Shown here: piece by piece, positions 9,650 to 21,203 of the stretch
Position numbering within the stretch: the first letter of the stretch is position 1
Layout of the letters: each line of letters starts with the position of its first letter
NCBI RefSeq assembly: GCF_949987535.1
Contig: NC_080081.1
Location: forward strand, 62,579,603 to 62,643,602
Origin: Balaenoptera acutorostrata
Lineage: Eukaryota; Chordata; Mammalia; Artiodactyla; Balaenopteridae
Direction of reading: 5' to 3'
Length of the DNA stretch: 64,000 nt
The notes under the pieces: model-generated
Database searches by the model: none
What the model was told of the DNA's origin: nothing
What the model saw: only the letters and a program-made list of their open reading frames with translations
Translations under genes and position numbers: made by a program

Positions 9650-9990
9650 TTTTTTTTTTTTAAAAGGATTTTCTTATTTATTTATTTATTTATTTATTTA
9701 TTTTTGGCTGTGTTGGGTCTTCGGTTCGTGCGAGGGCTTTCTCCAGTTGCGGCAAGCGGGGGCCACTCTTCATCGCGGTGCGGGGACCGCTCTTCATCGC
9801 GGTGCGCGGGCCTTTCTCTATCGCGGCCCCTCCCGTCTCGGGGCACAGGCTCCAGACGCGCAGGCTCAGCAATTGTGGCTCACGGGCCCAGCTGCTCCGT
9901 GGCATGTGGGATCTTCCCAGACCAGGGCTCGAACCCGTGTCCCCTGCATTAGCAGGCAGATTCTCAACCACTGCGCCACCAGGGAAGCCC
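9650..9990 (-). mobile_element. Full-length young CHR SINE with internal duplication
   Basis: Read on the minus strand it starts GGGCTTCCCTGGTGGCGCAG (A-box-like TGGCGCAGTGG), has the B box GGTTCGAGCCC and ends in a (TAAA)n-rich tail. It is flanked by the exact 13-bp duplication TACAATCGATATT (9637-9649 and 9991-10003). A segment containing CTTCATCGCGGTGCG is doubled inside (about 9765-9815). It is almost identical to the copy at 50749-51091. Confidence 0.97.
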
Positions 9991-10003
9991 TACAATCGAT
10001 ATT

Positions 10004-10585
10004 GAATTAACTGATGGTAAAGGGACTGGGAATTTTTGTATGGTTCTGTGACTTTCAGGGTATTGGTAATTGTACACCTTCCTCCTGGGAGGGAGTGATG
10101 AGGGACTCGGTGACCTCAACAGGATCGTTTGTACATGCATCAGAACGTCTGCCTCGTGGTAGCCCCGTGGTGCTGGGCCGCTGAGGAATCTGAAATGGAG
10201 GCACGGCTGGCTGGGCAGCAACCAATCTATCAGGAAATCTAAGCTGATATTATGTCCAACTGCAAAAGTAAGTCAGGAAAACAGAAGCAGATGCAGAAGA
10301 GTGGTTTGGAATTAACACCTGTGTAGAGCCAAGAGATTGCTCAAAATGATACAGAAATTCAAGATCGAATCCCTTGTCCCATGCATAGGTCTAATTTGAT
10401 CTTCCAACACCAGACAACCACATGGAGCAAAGTTACCCCCTGAAATGAAACTAGCTTTTGAAATCTTTCTATTGAGTTATCCTTTAGGTGGAATCCAATA
10501 TTTCCTCCTTTCCTTGGGGGCCATGATGAATGAAGTGTCTGCCCCTGGGGTGGAGTCGAAGAGCAGGCCTGGCGGGAGGCGGCCC
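10004..10585. other. Intergenic stretch, no gene found
   Basis: No recognisable gene, RNA or named repeat. Short frames on the minus strand (for example near 10359-10640) carry no motif. Confidence 0.45.
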
Positions 10586-10589
10586 AGAC

Positions 10590-10770
10590 ATGCAGCCTAG
10601 TTTCCGGAGACATGGACTCTGGGGTCAGACTGGCCCTCAATCCTGGCTCTGCTGCCAGCTGTTTGACCTGGAGAAGTTACTCACCCTTTCTGTGATCCAG
10701 TGCTCTCCTCCATAAAGTGAAGAGTGATACGACAGGGTCTCTGAAGAGGCTTAGTGCTGGCCAGGCTGAT
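10590..10770 (+). mobile_element. MIR SINE remnant
   Basis: GACTCTGGGGTCAGACTGG, CTGGCTCTGCTGCC and CTGTTTGACCTGGAGAAGTTACTCA are classic MIR order, followed by a degenerate 'ccataaagtg' segment. Confidence 0.75.
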
Positions 10771-11640
10771 CATTTTGTCATACTTTGCTTTAATTACGGA
10801 AGTCACATAACAGCACTTTCTGTATGTCAAAAACAAAATCACATCCTTGTTCACAGCCATCTTCTGTCTTTTCAATCTTCTTAGAAAGACTAAGTCTAGC
10901 TTTTCCAGGTCTCTTTTTGTTTCCAGCCTTTATCTAACTATGGGCCCTCATTAAAATAGCCAAAACCTTCCTGAAAAAACACGCATGAAAAGATGTACAT
11001 GCCATACGTACAACATTCTTTTGGATAAAACAGAAAAAAAAAGTAAAAGATATAAATCTAAATTTCCTCTAGTATAGTAGAGTAGAAAGATCTGTAAACC
11101 TATTTTGAAACAACTATCTTTTCATATTAAAAAAAAAAATCCTAGTGATTTTTGAATTTCATTTTCCTTCCCTTTATTACAATCACTTTCAAGTCCTGTG
11201 TAGTTTCCAGACGGCACTATGGCTCAGAGCAGCTGCGTCTCACACAGACCAACCAGTGTGGCTAGAGACAGAGGCTTTGGAAAGCTTGCTACCCCTCCTC
11301 AGCGTATACTGCTCCCCAGAGCCCTCCAGGATGAGAACCCACAGAGGCTGGCAGTCAGAACACTTGCCCAAGGGCTGAGTGCCTCTCGGCCTTTTCTCCC
11401 AGGGTAATAATCCCAACATTTGGGCAGATGCCTGGCTTTAGCCAGAGCGTCATCCAAGAACATTATGATTTCAATCCATCCTGGCTTCATTCTAGGACCT
11501 TCACCCCCGGGTGCCTCCCAGGCAGCAGTGGGGGAGGGCACGACATAATTCCCCACCCCCAGGACCTCCCCTCGTTCACAGCCTTGAGGATGAAAACATG
11601 AATAAGAGCAGGAGTTTGGCCTCCGGCCACCATGCTTTGT
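10771..11640. other. Intergenic stretch, no gene found
   Basis: AT-rich sequence to about 11160, then mixed composition. Nothing that I can name; no coherent exon. Confidence 0.45.
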
Positions 11641-11654
11641 ACCCCAAGTCTAGT

Positions 11655-11760
11655 CCACACTGTCTGGGATAAACTGCTCAGAGCCTCAGTTTCTTCAAAT
11701 ATAAAATGGGAATGACTCTGGCTGTGGTGAAGCATCAATAACGTGAAGTGTTTCTATACT
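11655..11760 (+). mobile_element. MIR SINE remnant, short
   Basis: CAGAGCCTCAGTTTCTTCAAATATAAAATGGGAATGA is the conserved MIR 'cctcagtttcctcatctgtaaaatggg' segment. Confidence 0.6.
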
Positions 11761-11975
11761 GCCTGACAGGCGGCCCTTGGTCAAGGGCAGTGAGCCTCAC
11801 TGGGAGGATGGGACAGCCCAGGACAGGGGAAGTGGGCGTGGGGCCTCTGGGCAGCCTGGGGTGCCCTCCGCCTGGGGCTTTCCCTGTTTGGAGCAGTGAC
11901 AAGAACACAGAGGCGGGACATGCAGAGGAATGAAACCGACCAAGGAATATGTGGCACCTTTTCATTTAGTCAGTC

Positions 11976-11981
11976 TTTATT
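11976..11981 (-). terminator. CAB39L: Poly(A) signal AATAAA for CAB39L
   Basis: AATAAA on the minus strand. The sequence 15-40 nt further on is GT-rich (GGTGCC and TTGGTCGGTTTC), as expected of a downstream element. It is the last such signal before clear intergenic sequence, so it is the likely main 3' end. Confidence 0.6.
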
Positions 11982-12489
11982 TACATGTATGCTTTTGAAA
12001 CAGCTTATTAATTATGACCTTTTCAAAACTCAATTCTCACAATATTTACAGTGACTTTTATGCAAACATATTTTAACTGTGAGCCTCTTGCTCCCTCTTT
12101 CACGTTAATAATCTACAAATTTGTATCACAGCAAAATCCCAGCTACTTCATTTATTGCCTTTTAGACTAGTTTTGTTTGTGAGGTACTAAACTAGGATAA
12201 GGGATTGCTAGGAACGAGCTAATTCAAGCTCGGAGGAAATAAAATATGTTTTATTTATCAAAAAAGAATTATAACAAGGCCTTGCTTTCCAACTGAAAAC
12301 ATGTGTCCCATGATGTGTGGAACAGTATTTAAGCAATGAAATATATTTCCAATGGTCATTATTGCGCCGCCTTCTTTTTTAAAAAAAATATTTACACTCA
12401 TCTCTCTTAAACAAATAAACAAAATCAGAAAAGTCAAATTTGAAGAGACTATGGACTGTCAGGGAATGTTATAAAAATAATCTGACCTC

Positions 12490-12752
12490 AGTGACTGAAG
12501 AATGAAGGTCATCAGACGGCCCGGCACTGGCCAGAGCTGCTGCAAGAAGGTCCCGCAAGCCCTGCAGCATCTGCCTCAGGATCTGACGCTGGGCACGGAA
12601 AGACACGGCCAAGAAGGATGAAACCGCACCAGGTGGTTCTTCAGATGCTACATCTACAAGGGCACTGATCCTGGAGAGGGATCTTTCCCTCTCTGGGTGG
12701 AGAAATATCTGGTTGAAGAACACAGTACCCAATGTTGTAAAAAGTGAAGATT
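12490..12752 (-). other. Unidentified GC-rich coding-like block with splice-like borders
   Basis: An open frame with ordinary mammalian codon usage lies within the AT-rich predicted 3' UTR. It is preceded by an acceptor-like TTGCCTTCCATAG and followed by a donor-like CTGAG|GTCAGA. The residues include SLSRISALVDVASEEPPGA and LQGLRDLLAAALASAG, which look like an amphipathic helical segment. I do not recognise the protein. It may be an exon of another gene, an exonised or captured exon, or a chance open frame in a GC-rich patch. Confidence 0.3.
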
Positions 12753-14082
12753 CCTATGGAAGGCAATAACTCATGATTTGGAAACAGAATTATGAAAAAA
12801 ATACAGATTAACAATTGTACCTTTAATGTCTTGTAAATATAGCTTAAAGTTCCGTTTTATACACTTGATGTCTGAAAACAAACCATGGCCTTTTTAAAAA
12901 CACACAAATTAATTCCTTAACCATCCTAGTATGCAAGAGAGTATTTGAGACCAACATTTTTATAAGTTTTCTACCTTTTCACTGAGGAATTTGATGTAAA
13001 ATTAGAACGACAGCTTATTAGAAAATAAAGTGAAAAAAATTTTTAGTCCTTTGAGGATTTTTTTCATGCATTTAATCATTTGCGCTTCCAACGGCAACGT
13101 TCCCTTATTTATAAAGGCCTGTGCAACCCTCTGGACCCATGGTTTTGCACACGCTAGGCATCTCAATGCAATGATTCCTACTCTAAAACACACTTTCACC
13201 ACGAAACTTTTTTCCCATAATGAGAAGCATGAATGAAATATTCCAAACATTCACTAGCCCGACAGAAGTCTGTGGGAAACAGCAGTGACTGTCGCTAGAG
13301 CTGTGGTTCTCACCCATCTGTTCCAAGTTCTCAAGTGAGCAGGTCCTACCCCGTGGGTCCTCTACACCCGTGACCCTTGTTAGTCCATTCTGTTTGGACT
13401 TAGTTGGTCCCATGCTAACCTGGTCAGAGTGGGGGAGTGTGTGTGTGTGTGTACCATGAGTTGGTCATGCTGAGGAGATCCACTGGGGTGGAACGTGGGG
13501 CAGTAAGCAGAAAGGTGGGCATCAATTCCCTAGGAAGTTAGGAATGAATGATTACAGTTAAAAGATATGGGCAGGGAACAGAATACGTAATAACTGAAAA
13601 CATGGATCTTATTTTCTTGGTGCCTTGAGAAATTTGTTTGTCCAAGTACAGATGGGCAAAACAGTTTCGTGCGTCTTGCCCCCATGCCCAGTTCTCTGAG
13701 AATTTAATCCTCTTCGAGGACTCAGCGACGCCCATTCTTTGGGCTCCTACTACTTGGTGGCTCGTGGTGACTGAGGGCTCAGGTCTGCAAGCCCACAACC
13801 TTGTTGCCCTTCATCAAGAAAGGGTTAAAATTGCTTTTATCAATGGCTAAAACAATGGCTCTGATTTCACATAAATAATCACAGACTCGATTAAGATGAA
13901 TATATTATTCTAAATTAATTTTTTTCTTTCAGACATTTATATTCCATCTACCCTGAACAATGAATTGAGAAAAAAATAGCCACCTCCAAAGCCTTCCCAA
14001 GAATGACTACTTTTTGAAATGACACGTTTTGTACAAACTGAACAAATGAGACAGTGACGGTGGCAGGAAACTGGGTGAGACT

Positions 14083-14262
14083 TCAAGGCGCCGTTTTCTT
14101 CAAGTCTCGAATCTGTTTAATCAAGTAGTTCTTCTCATCGGTGAACTGCTCATCGTCCGTCCTTTCTTTTTGGAAGCTGCTCAGAAACTCGATGAGTTTG
14201 GGTTGGTTTTTTAGTAGAATCTCCACAATAGGCTGTGTTTTGTGAGGACTGGCCACAAACAC
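14083..14262 (-). CDS. CAB39L: CAB39L last coding exon with stop
   Basis: After acceptor CATGTTTCAG (14263) the frame reads [18 protein letters not shown] and ends [11 protein letters not shown] with TGA at 14085-14083. It has 59 codons plus the stop. The C-terminal KKTAP tail is the MO25-beta form; CAB39 ends differently (RDLKRPA from memory). The 3' UTR continues in the same exon to the left. Confidence 0.97.
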   Translation of the reverse strand: MFVASPHKTQPIVEILLKNQPKLIEFLSSFQKERTDDEQFTDEKNYLIKQIRDLKKTAP

Positions 14263-14454
14263 CTGAAACATGAGAAGCAAACACCTAGGACGAGGAATGC
14301 ACATCAGGGAAAACACGGATCCCACCTGTGTCTCATTTGTTACATGTGTTAGTAAAATACAGAAAGCCCCAGATTACACTTCCTTATTGAGGAAAACGAG
14401 TAATTCCCCATTCATATCCATTTTCTACAGAGAATATACAAATATATTCAATAT

Positions 14455-14640
14455 ATTTAAATTATATATTTAATCATGTATTTAAAATTACCATTATAAC
14501 TAAATATGTGATGATAAAATTAAATAAATATATATAATTCTATATAATGAAATAGATAATATATAAATATATACCCATATATATAAAATATAAAATATTC
14601 AATATATATAATATATTGAATATACTTAATATATTCATCT
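14455..14640. repeat. AT-rich low-complexity tract in the last intron
   Basis: An almost pure A/T run built of TATATA and AATATATT pieces with many local self-complementary stretches. It starts about 190 bp into the intron after the last coding exon's acceptor. Confidence 0.8.
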
Positions 14641-14953
14641 GGCTCAAAATTCAAAAAGGACAAATGTGAAAAGTCCCCCTCTCACCTCCTCTCCCTGGAG
14701 GTCACCAATGTTATTATTTTCTTATGTATGTGGAGCTTTAAAATTTATAACTGCCTAGGTCCCACCTCCCAGAGACTCCAGTTCAGTAGATCTAGAGGGG
14801 AGGTCTGGCTCTCCGTATTTTTATAAAGTTCCACAAAGATTCTTAAGTGCACTCCTAGTTGAAACCATGATCCTGGGCTAATAACTCAGCTGTACTATAA
14901 AAGACAGTAACAACTATAATAACAGGACACAATAACTCAAAACTATAATGCTG

Positions 14954-15105
14954 GGACTTCCCTGGTGGTCCAGTGGTTAAGACTCTGTGCGTTCACTGCA
15001 GGGGGCACGGGTTCCATCCCTGGTTGGGGAACTAAGATCCCACATGCTGCGAGGTGCAGCCAAAAAAAAAAAAAATCCAAAAAACCAAGCATATTAAAAA
15101 AAAGA
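14954..15105 (+). mobile_element. CHR-type SINE, short form
   Basis: It begins GGACTTCCCTGGTGGTCCAG, has the degenerate B box GGTTCCATCCC and a poly(A) tail. The flanking duplication is AAAACTATAATGCTG (14939-14953 and 15106-15120). Confidence 0.95.
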
Positions 15106-16085
15106 AAAACTATAATGCTGACTGGTGCAGTATTTTGCAAAGACACACTTCCTAGTTACATGCTATATATATAATGACATGACCAGAACACCCATAAAAC
15201 TGTTGACTGCTATATAGCTCTCTGGTTTCATGTTCTGGGCTCCTCACTCCTCAGAAGGGCTGAGTGCTTCACCACCAGCCCCTCTGCACACCGCCTCCTC
15301 ATCCTGAACCTCCAGTAGTGCACAACTCTACTCCGAACACACTATGGCCAGTGATCGGCTATGGGGACAGTGGGAGCTACAAGGTTGAACCCTCAAGGTT
15401 CCTCCAATCCAGCAAGCATGAGGAAGGAAAAATGACACCAGGATGTTAAGGACCTATGAGAGGGAAATGAAAAGCTGTGGAGGTTCAAAGGAGGTGGAGA
15501 TAACATTAGATTTCTGAGTTTGGAACAGGAAGGGCTCATGGTGTAGGTGAAATGAGAGTCCATGAATCAGATTTTCTCTCTTTTTTTTTTGGTATCAGTT
15601 TGGTAGTTTGTGCATTTCTAGGGATTTGTCCATTTCATCTAGGTTATCTAATTTATTGATGTACAATTATTTGTAGTATTTTCTTATAATCTTTTTTATT
15701 TCTATAAGGAGGTTGAATCAGTAACCAAAAACCTTTCAACAAAAGCCCAGGACTAGATGATTTCACTGGTGAATTCTACAAACTTTTAAAGAAAAATTAA
15801 CACCAATCCATTTCAGATTCGTCCAAAAAATAAAAGACAAGGGAATACTTCCTAACTCATTCTATGAGGTCAGCATTACCCTGATACCAAAGCCAGACAA
15901 AGCTATCACAAGAAAACTACAGACCACTGTACTTTATGAATAAAGATGCAAAAATCCTCAACAAAATACAAGCAAAGTCCAGAGTAATATTAAAAGGATT
16001 ACATGCCATGACTAAATGGGATTTATTCCAGAAATACAAGCATGGCTCAACATAATAAAATCAATTGATGTAATACACCACATGT

Positions 16086-16535
16086 ACTAGACTGAACTGC
16101 ATCCTCTAAAAAGATGAATGTTCAAGTCCTAACCCTTGGTACCTGTGAACATAACCTTATTTGGAAATAGGATGTAATCAAATTAAGATCAGTTCATACT
16201 GAGTTAGCTTGGGCCTGAATCAAATTACCAATATCTTTAGAGGAAGAGGGAATTTTGGACACAGAAACACACAGAGATACGCAGAGGAAAATGCCATGTG
16301 AAGATGGACACAGAGATTGGAGTTATGCATCTATAAGGCAAGGAATGCCAGGGATTGCTGGCAACCACCAGAAGCTAGGAGAGAGGCATAGATTTTCCCT
16401 GAAAGCTCCAAGAGGAACCAACCCTGTTGACACCTTGATCTTGGACTTCTAGTTGCCAGAACTCTGAGACAGTGACTTTCTGTAGTTTTAGGACACTTAG
16501 TCTTTGGTACTTTGTTATAGAATCTCTAGGAAACT
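16086..16535 (+). mobile_element. MaLR-type LTR inserted in L1
   Basis: TGAACTGCATCCTCT, CAAGTCCTAACCCTTGGTACC, CTTATTTGGAAATAGG, GGACACAGAAACACACAGAG, ATGCCATGTGAAGATGGA and ACCTTGATCTTGGACTTCTAG match the MLT1/MST-like LTR class. The L1 sequence resumes just after it. Only the LTR is present; no internal retroviral gene. Confidence 0.7.
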
Positions 16536-17063
16536 AAGATGACACATTAGTACATTGAAAGAAAACCATATGATCATTTCAACTGATGCAGAAAAAGTAT
16601 TTGACAAAATCCAACACCTTTTCATAATAATAATAATGATAAACACTCAACATGGGACAACTAGATATCCACATGCAAAAAAATAAAGTTATACCCTTAC
16701 GTTGCACCATAAACAAAAATTAACTCAAAATTGATAAAAAAAACTAAATATAAGAGCTAATAAAACTTTTAGAGGAAAATATAGGGGTACATCCTCATGA
16801 CCTTGTATTTGGCAATGGTTTCTTAGCTACAACATCAAAAGCATGAGCAACAACAAAAAAAATGGATAAACTGAACTTCTTCAAAATTTAAAAATTGTGT
16901 GTATCACAGGACACTATCAAGAGCGTGAAAAGACAATATACAGAATGTAAGAAAATATTTGCAAATCATATATATGATCAGCATCTAGTGTCCAGAATAT
17001 ATAAAGAACTCATACAACACAACAACAAAAAGACAAACAACCTTTTTTAAAAAGGGGCAAAGG

Positions 17064-17306
17064 GGGACTTCCTTGGTGGTCCAGTGGGTAAGTCTCCACG
17101 CTCCCAATGCAGGGGGCCCGGGTCCGATCCCTGGTCGGGGAACTAGATCCCGCATGCATGCTGCAACTAAGAGTTTGCATGCCACAACTAAGAAGTTCAC
17201 AGGCCGCAACTAAAGATCCTGCATGCCTCAACGAATATCCCGTGTGCTGCAACTAAGACCTGGCACAACCAAAACAAATAAATAAATAAATATTAAAAAA
17301 TAAAAT
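17064..17306 (+). mobile_element. CHR-type SINE inserted in L1
   Basis: Head GACTTCCTTGGTGGTCCAG, B box GGTCCGATCC, then repeated CAACTAAG / CATGCTGCAAC modules and an A-rich tail. Flanked by AAAAAGGGGCAAAGG (17049-17063 and 17307-17321), which restores the L1 sequence when removed. Confidence 0.95.
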
Positions 17307-18149
17307 AAAAAGGGGCAAAGGACTTGCCGTTTCTCCAAAGAAGATATACAAATGGCCAATAAGCATGTGAAAAAATCCTCAACATCATTAGATCATTAGG
17401 GAAACACAAATCAAAACCACAATGAGACCAGGCCAGCTACAATTAAAAAAAAAAAACAACTAACAATAACAAGTGAGGAATGGAGAAATTGGAACCCTGT
17501 ACACTGCTGGTGGTAATGTAAAGTGGAGCAGCCTCTATGGAAAACAGTTTGGTAGTACCTCAGTAAGTTACACACTGAATTACCGTAAGACTGAGCAATT
17601 CTGTTCCTAGGTATATGCCAAAAGAATTGAAAACATTTGTTCAAACAAAAACTTGTACATGAATATTCATAGCAGCACTATTCACAGTAGCCAAAAGTCC
17701 ATCAGCTGATGAATGGATAAGCAAATTGTGATATATCCTTACAGTGGAATATTATTCAGCCATAAAAATGAATGAAGTACTACTGGTCATGCTACAACAT
17801 GGATGAACTTTAAAAACATTATGCTAATAGAAGAAACCGGACACAAAAGGCCACACATTATATCATTTCATTTATATCAAATATCCAAAACAGGTGAATC
17901 CATAAAGACTGAAAGCAGATTAGTGATTGCCAGGGGCTGTGGGTAAGAGAAAAAGAGGAGTAGTTGCTGAATGGGTATAGGGTTTCCTTTTGGGGTGATG
18001 AAAATGTTCTGGAACTAGAGAGTAGTAATAGTTGTATAACACTGTAAATACTAAATGCCACTGAACTGTACACTTTAAAATGGTCAAAATGGTGAATTTT
18101 ATGTTATATGAACTTTACTACCATAAATTAAAATTGTTACTTATTAAAA

Positions 18150-19080
18150 AAAAGTACCCCAGGCTCATTTACATTGTTACACAAAATGCCTGATGTTTAT
18201 AGAACGCCTAGTATGTTAGGAAATCACATACTGGAGCCAAACGTGTGGCTCCTCTGGCTACCATTAGTTTACAAGTGAGCTGCTGGGAAGTTTTAGCTAG
18301 GAACTGTCTGGCATTTGTGGTAACTACAGCAATAACTCATAACAGTCTTTATTCCCAAAAAAATTTTTTAGAAGATTAAATATATAGAACAAACTAAGCT
18401 TCTCTGTTTGAATCCAAAATAAATGTAAAACGTAGTGGAATTTGCAGACAAGGCATCACTGGATCAACTCTACTGAATCCGTACACTGTACAACAGACCT
18501 AAAAAAATGTTCAGTTTGTTTTCAAGTTTAAAATTTTTCCTTATTTTTATTTTTTATGGCTTCTGAACTCTGCTGCCTCTAAAGGTAGTTGCTGATTAGA
18601 GGTGACTGATGCTCTAATGCACAATTCCTTTGGGGCACCCAGGACACTGAAATCAAGGCTTGAGATGAACCATTCATGAGGACAACCATTTTTGTTCTGT
18701 ATACTTTTTCAGGTGAATTGTCAAGCTGGCCTTTGGATTTTGGAATAAGCTAGGGTGGAGCTTCTTGTTTTCATGGAAATGGCTATTGTGGCCAACTGCT
18801 AGGATCTGAGTGACAGAGCAGTACACTCAGGCCCATTTTCGGCAATGGCCATGCTTGAGTTCCAGCAGCTCTGAGAGGTGAGCCGAAAGGCACTGGCCAT
18901 CCCCACCCTCTAGGTTCAAAAGACAGTGGCAACATGGTCCTTTGCTATTAAGGAGGTTAATAGGGAAAGGAAAGAAAGATCAGCTCATAGCTGATCCCTA
19001 AATTCACGTTGGCCATATCTCTGGAAGAGGCAGGATCACAGAGACAAAGGTCTCCTGAACCTAGTATCTTAGAATTAGAC
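18150..19080. other. Intronic sequence, nothing recognised
   Basis: Part of CAB39L intron 7. No exon, RNA gene or repeat that I can name. No splice-paired open frame. Confidence 0.45.
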
Positions 19081-19084
19081 TTTT

Positions 19085-19225
19085 GATTTTAATTTAACCT
19101 TTTAAATTTAACATTTTGCAAGTGAGGAAACAGATCCAGATGGATTTGCCCAAAGTCACTGGCGGCAACCGAGCCACAACAAAGACCCAGGTCTCTTGAC
19201 TTCCATGACTTCCATCTAGTCCTTT
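19085..19225 (-). mobile_element. MIR SINE remnant
   Basis: GCAAGTGAGGAAACAGATCC followed by TGGATTTGCCCAAAGTCACTGG are reverse-complement MIR landmarks. Confidence 0.6.
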
Positions 19226-19899
19226 CCCATCATACCATCCTGTTCGTCAATAGCAGAGAAAACATGAAATGGCATCTCATTCAAGTCCTTGAACTATTCA
19301 AGCAAGCTAATAAAAACTGGCCACTAATAATCTGGCAAAGACACTTTTAGTCATGTGTTCCACATTTTCTGTACTTTATGGAAGGTACCTGGGGAAAAAG
19401 ACTATTAATAAAGAACTGTGAAAAAACTCTAGGACTCAGCTGTTACTTTTTCTAGATAACAAAATATTTTTGGCAAGTAAACAATTCAGTTTGCCCTTCA
19501 GTGCAACGAACATAGTTAGGGTCCAGAGTAAGTCCAGTTTATACACATACAAGTAAACAAGTGGTCAACTATTTTTAAATGCACCTATTCTGTCCAATAA
19601 TGAGATGATCCAAATTCTGATCTCAGAGGATGGAAGTAGGTTATTTCTATTTTGCAACCCACTGAATACTTCCATAATACTGCATTTTGGAACCAAGCTA
19701 TATGAAGCATGTTCTCATCTAGGATGATATATTAAAATTCTGTGGGAGCTGGAACGACAAGACACACAGCCTTCTATAATTTCCTCAGTCAGACGGGAAG
19801 GGTCTTAAGAGGACCTATCATTTTATACTCTGCAGGCATTTTCCTGTCCTACAAGAGCCTATTTTTGTCTCATCCAATTTGTGTTTATTCTTTATGAAA

Positions 19900-20880
19900 T
19901 AATTCTAACACAGAGAAGAGCACAGCAATAACATATCAGATTTCAAGTTCCCACCATCAGCTCTATCATTTTTGCCATACTTGCCTTCAGAATTTTAATA
20001 AAATAAAACATTACAGATATAATTAAAGGCTATTAGACATTTCTTCATGATATCATTCGCTTTCCTACCCCTCCCCTGAGGTGACTGCTATCCTGAATTT
20101 TGTATTTAACATTCCCATGCAGGTTTTTAGACTATAACTGCATATGTCTGAATCCATACATAGCGTTGTTTTGCATGTTTTTAAACTTTAAATAAATAAC
20201 ATCCTTTTAACATTTGCTTATCCCACTCAGTGTTTCTGATACTTATCTACACTGACCCATATAACTCTATTAATTTTAACCCATTACTATATGCTATTGT
20301 ATGAATACATCACAACTTATTTTCCTACAGTCTCCTGTAGATACCCATTTTTTTTTTCCATTTTACAACATGCGAAACAATGTTGCAATAAACATTTTGG
20401 TACAGGATTCCTTATGCATGTGAGCAAGATTGTCCCTAGGAAACTGCCAGAAAATGAGATTTCAGGACTGAAGAGTATGGACACTTTCAGTACTTTACTT
20501 TGCTAAATTGCTCTCCCCAGTGCTTGTACCAATTTACAGTGTATGACCTACTTCCTTCCAACCTTACCAAAATTTGATGTTGTCAGACTTAAACATTTTT
20601 GTCAATATGAAAAATGTAAAGTGATATCTCGTTGATATTTTAATGGCCATTTCCACAATTACTACTAAGATGAGCATCTTCACCTATTTGTTGGCCAATC
20701 AGGTTTCCTCATCTGTAAATTACCAACTTGTATGCTTTGCCTATTTTTCTATTGAATTGTTTGTCTTTTTCTAAATGATTTGTCAGTTACATGTGTCACA
20801 TTCTGTCCTGTTTTTCACTTTGCTTATGATGTCTTTTCAAAAAGAAGTGTTAAATTTTAGTGTAGTCAAACATTTTCTAT
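19900..20880 (-). mobile_element. Old L1 3' UTR region
   Basis: On the plus strand the order is that of antisense ancient L1M: CTTTCCTACCCCTCCCCTGAGG, GACTGCTATCCTGAATTTTG, TTTTGCATGTTTTTAAACTTTA, CAATGTTGCAATAAAC, TTGCTCTCCCCAGTGC and TTGGCCAATCAGG. Broken by the SINE at 20897 and continuing after it. Confidence 0.7.
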
Positions 20881-20896
20881 TACGTTTTGTGATTTT

Positions 20897-21188
20897 TTTT
20901 TTAAATTAATTAATTAATTAATTTATGGCTGTGTTGGGTCTTCGTTTCTGTGCGAGGGCTTTCTTTAGTTGTGGCAAGCGGGGGCCACTCTTCATCGCGG
21001 TGCGCGGGCCTCTCACTATCGCGGCCTCTCTTGTTGCGGAGCACAGGCTCCAGACGCGCAGGCTCAGTAGTTGTGGCTCACGGGCCCAGCCGCTCCGTGG
21101 CATGTGGGATCCTCCCGCACCAGGGCTCAAACCCGTGTCCCCTGCATTGGCAGGCAGACTCTCAACCACTGCGCCACCAGGGAAGCCC
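20897..21188 (-). mobile_element. Full-length CHR SINE
   Basis: Flanked by ACGTTTTGTGATTTT (20882-20896 and 21189-21203). Tail (TTAA)n at the left, GGTTTGAGCCC (B box, one change) on the minus strand, head CACTGCGCCACCAGGGAAGCC. Lacks the internal duplication seen in the copies at 9650 and 50749. Confidence 0.97.
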
Positions 21189-21203
21189 ACGTTTTGTGAT
21201 TTT

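Larger units (their letters stand above)
11957..14082 (-). other. CAB39L: CAB39L 3' UTR (predicted, about 2.1 kb)
   Basis: The sequence after the stop is AT-rich and largely free of recognisable interspersed repeats, unlike the introns, which suggests constrained UTR. The right-most part carries the stop of CAB39L. The left limit is set by the poly(A) signal at 11976-11981 followed by a GT-rich stretch on the minus strand. A GC-rich coding-like block at 12490-12752 sits inside and is listed separately. Earlier TTTATT signals (for example near 12252) could give shorter transcripts. Confidence 0.7.
15590..18150 (+). mobile_element. Old L1 composite (ORF2 to 3' end), interrupted by an LTR and a SINE
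   Basis: From 15715 the plus strand follows L1 ORF2 reverse transcriptase and C-terminal sequence (CCTTTCAACAAAAGCCCAGG, ACTGGTGAATTCTACAAAC, ATTACATGCCATGACTAAATGG, then AACCATATGATCATTTCAAC, AAGAGCGTGAAAAGACAA, TACTGTTCAC-type 3' sequences and TGAACTGTACACTTTAAAATGG at the end). Frames are broken throughout. The first 120 bp look like an L1 piece in the opposite direction. Two insertions at 16086-16535 and 17064-17306 break it. Confidence 0.8.

Noticed and set aside
9650..9990. tRNA gene because of B-box GGTTCGAGCCC and A-box-like TGGCGCAGTGG
   Set aside because: The tRNA-like head continues into a SINE body with an A-rich tail and target-site duplication; there is no cloverleaf with anticodon.
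16086..16535. Endogenous retrovirus with coding capacity
   Set aside because: Only LTR sequence of a nonautonomous MaLR class is present, without internal genes.
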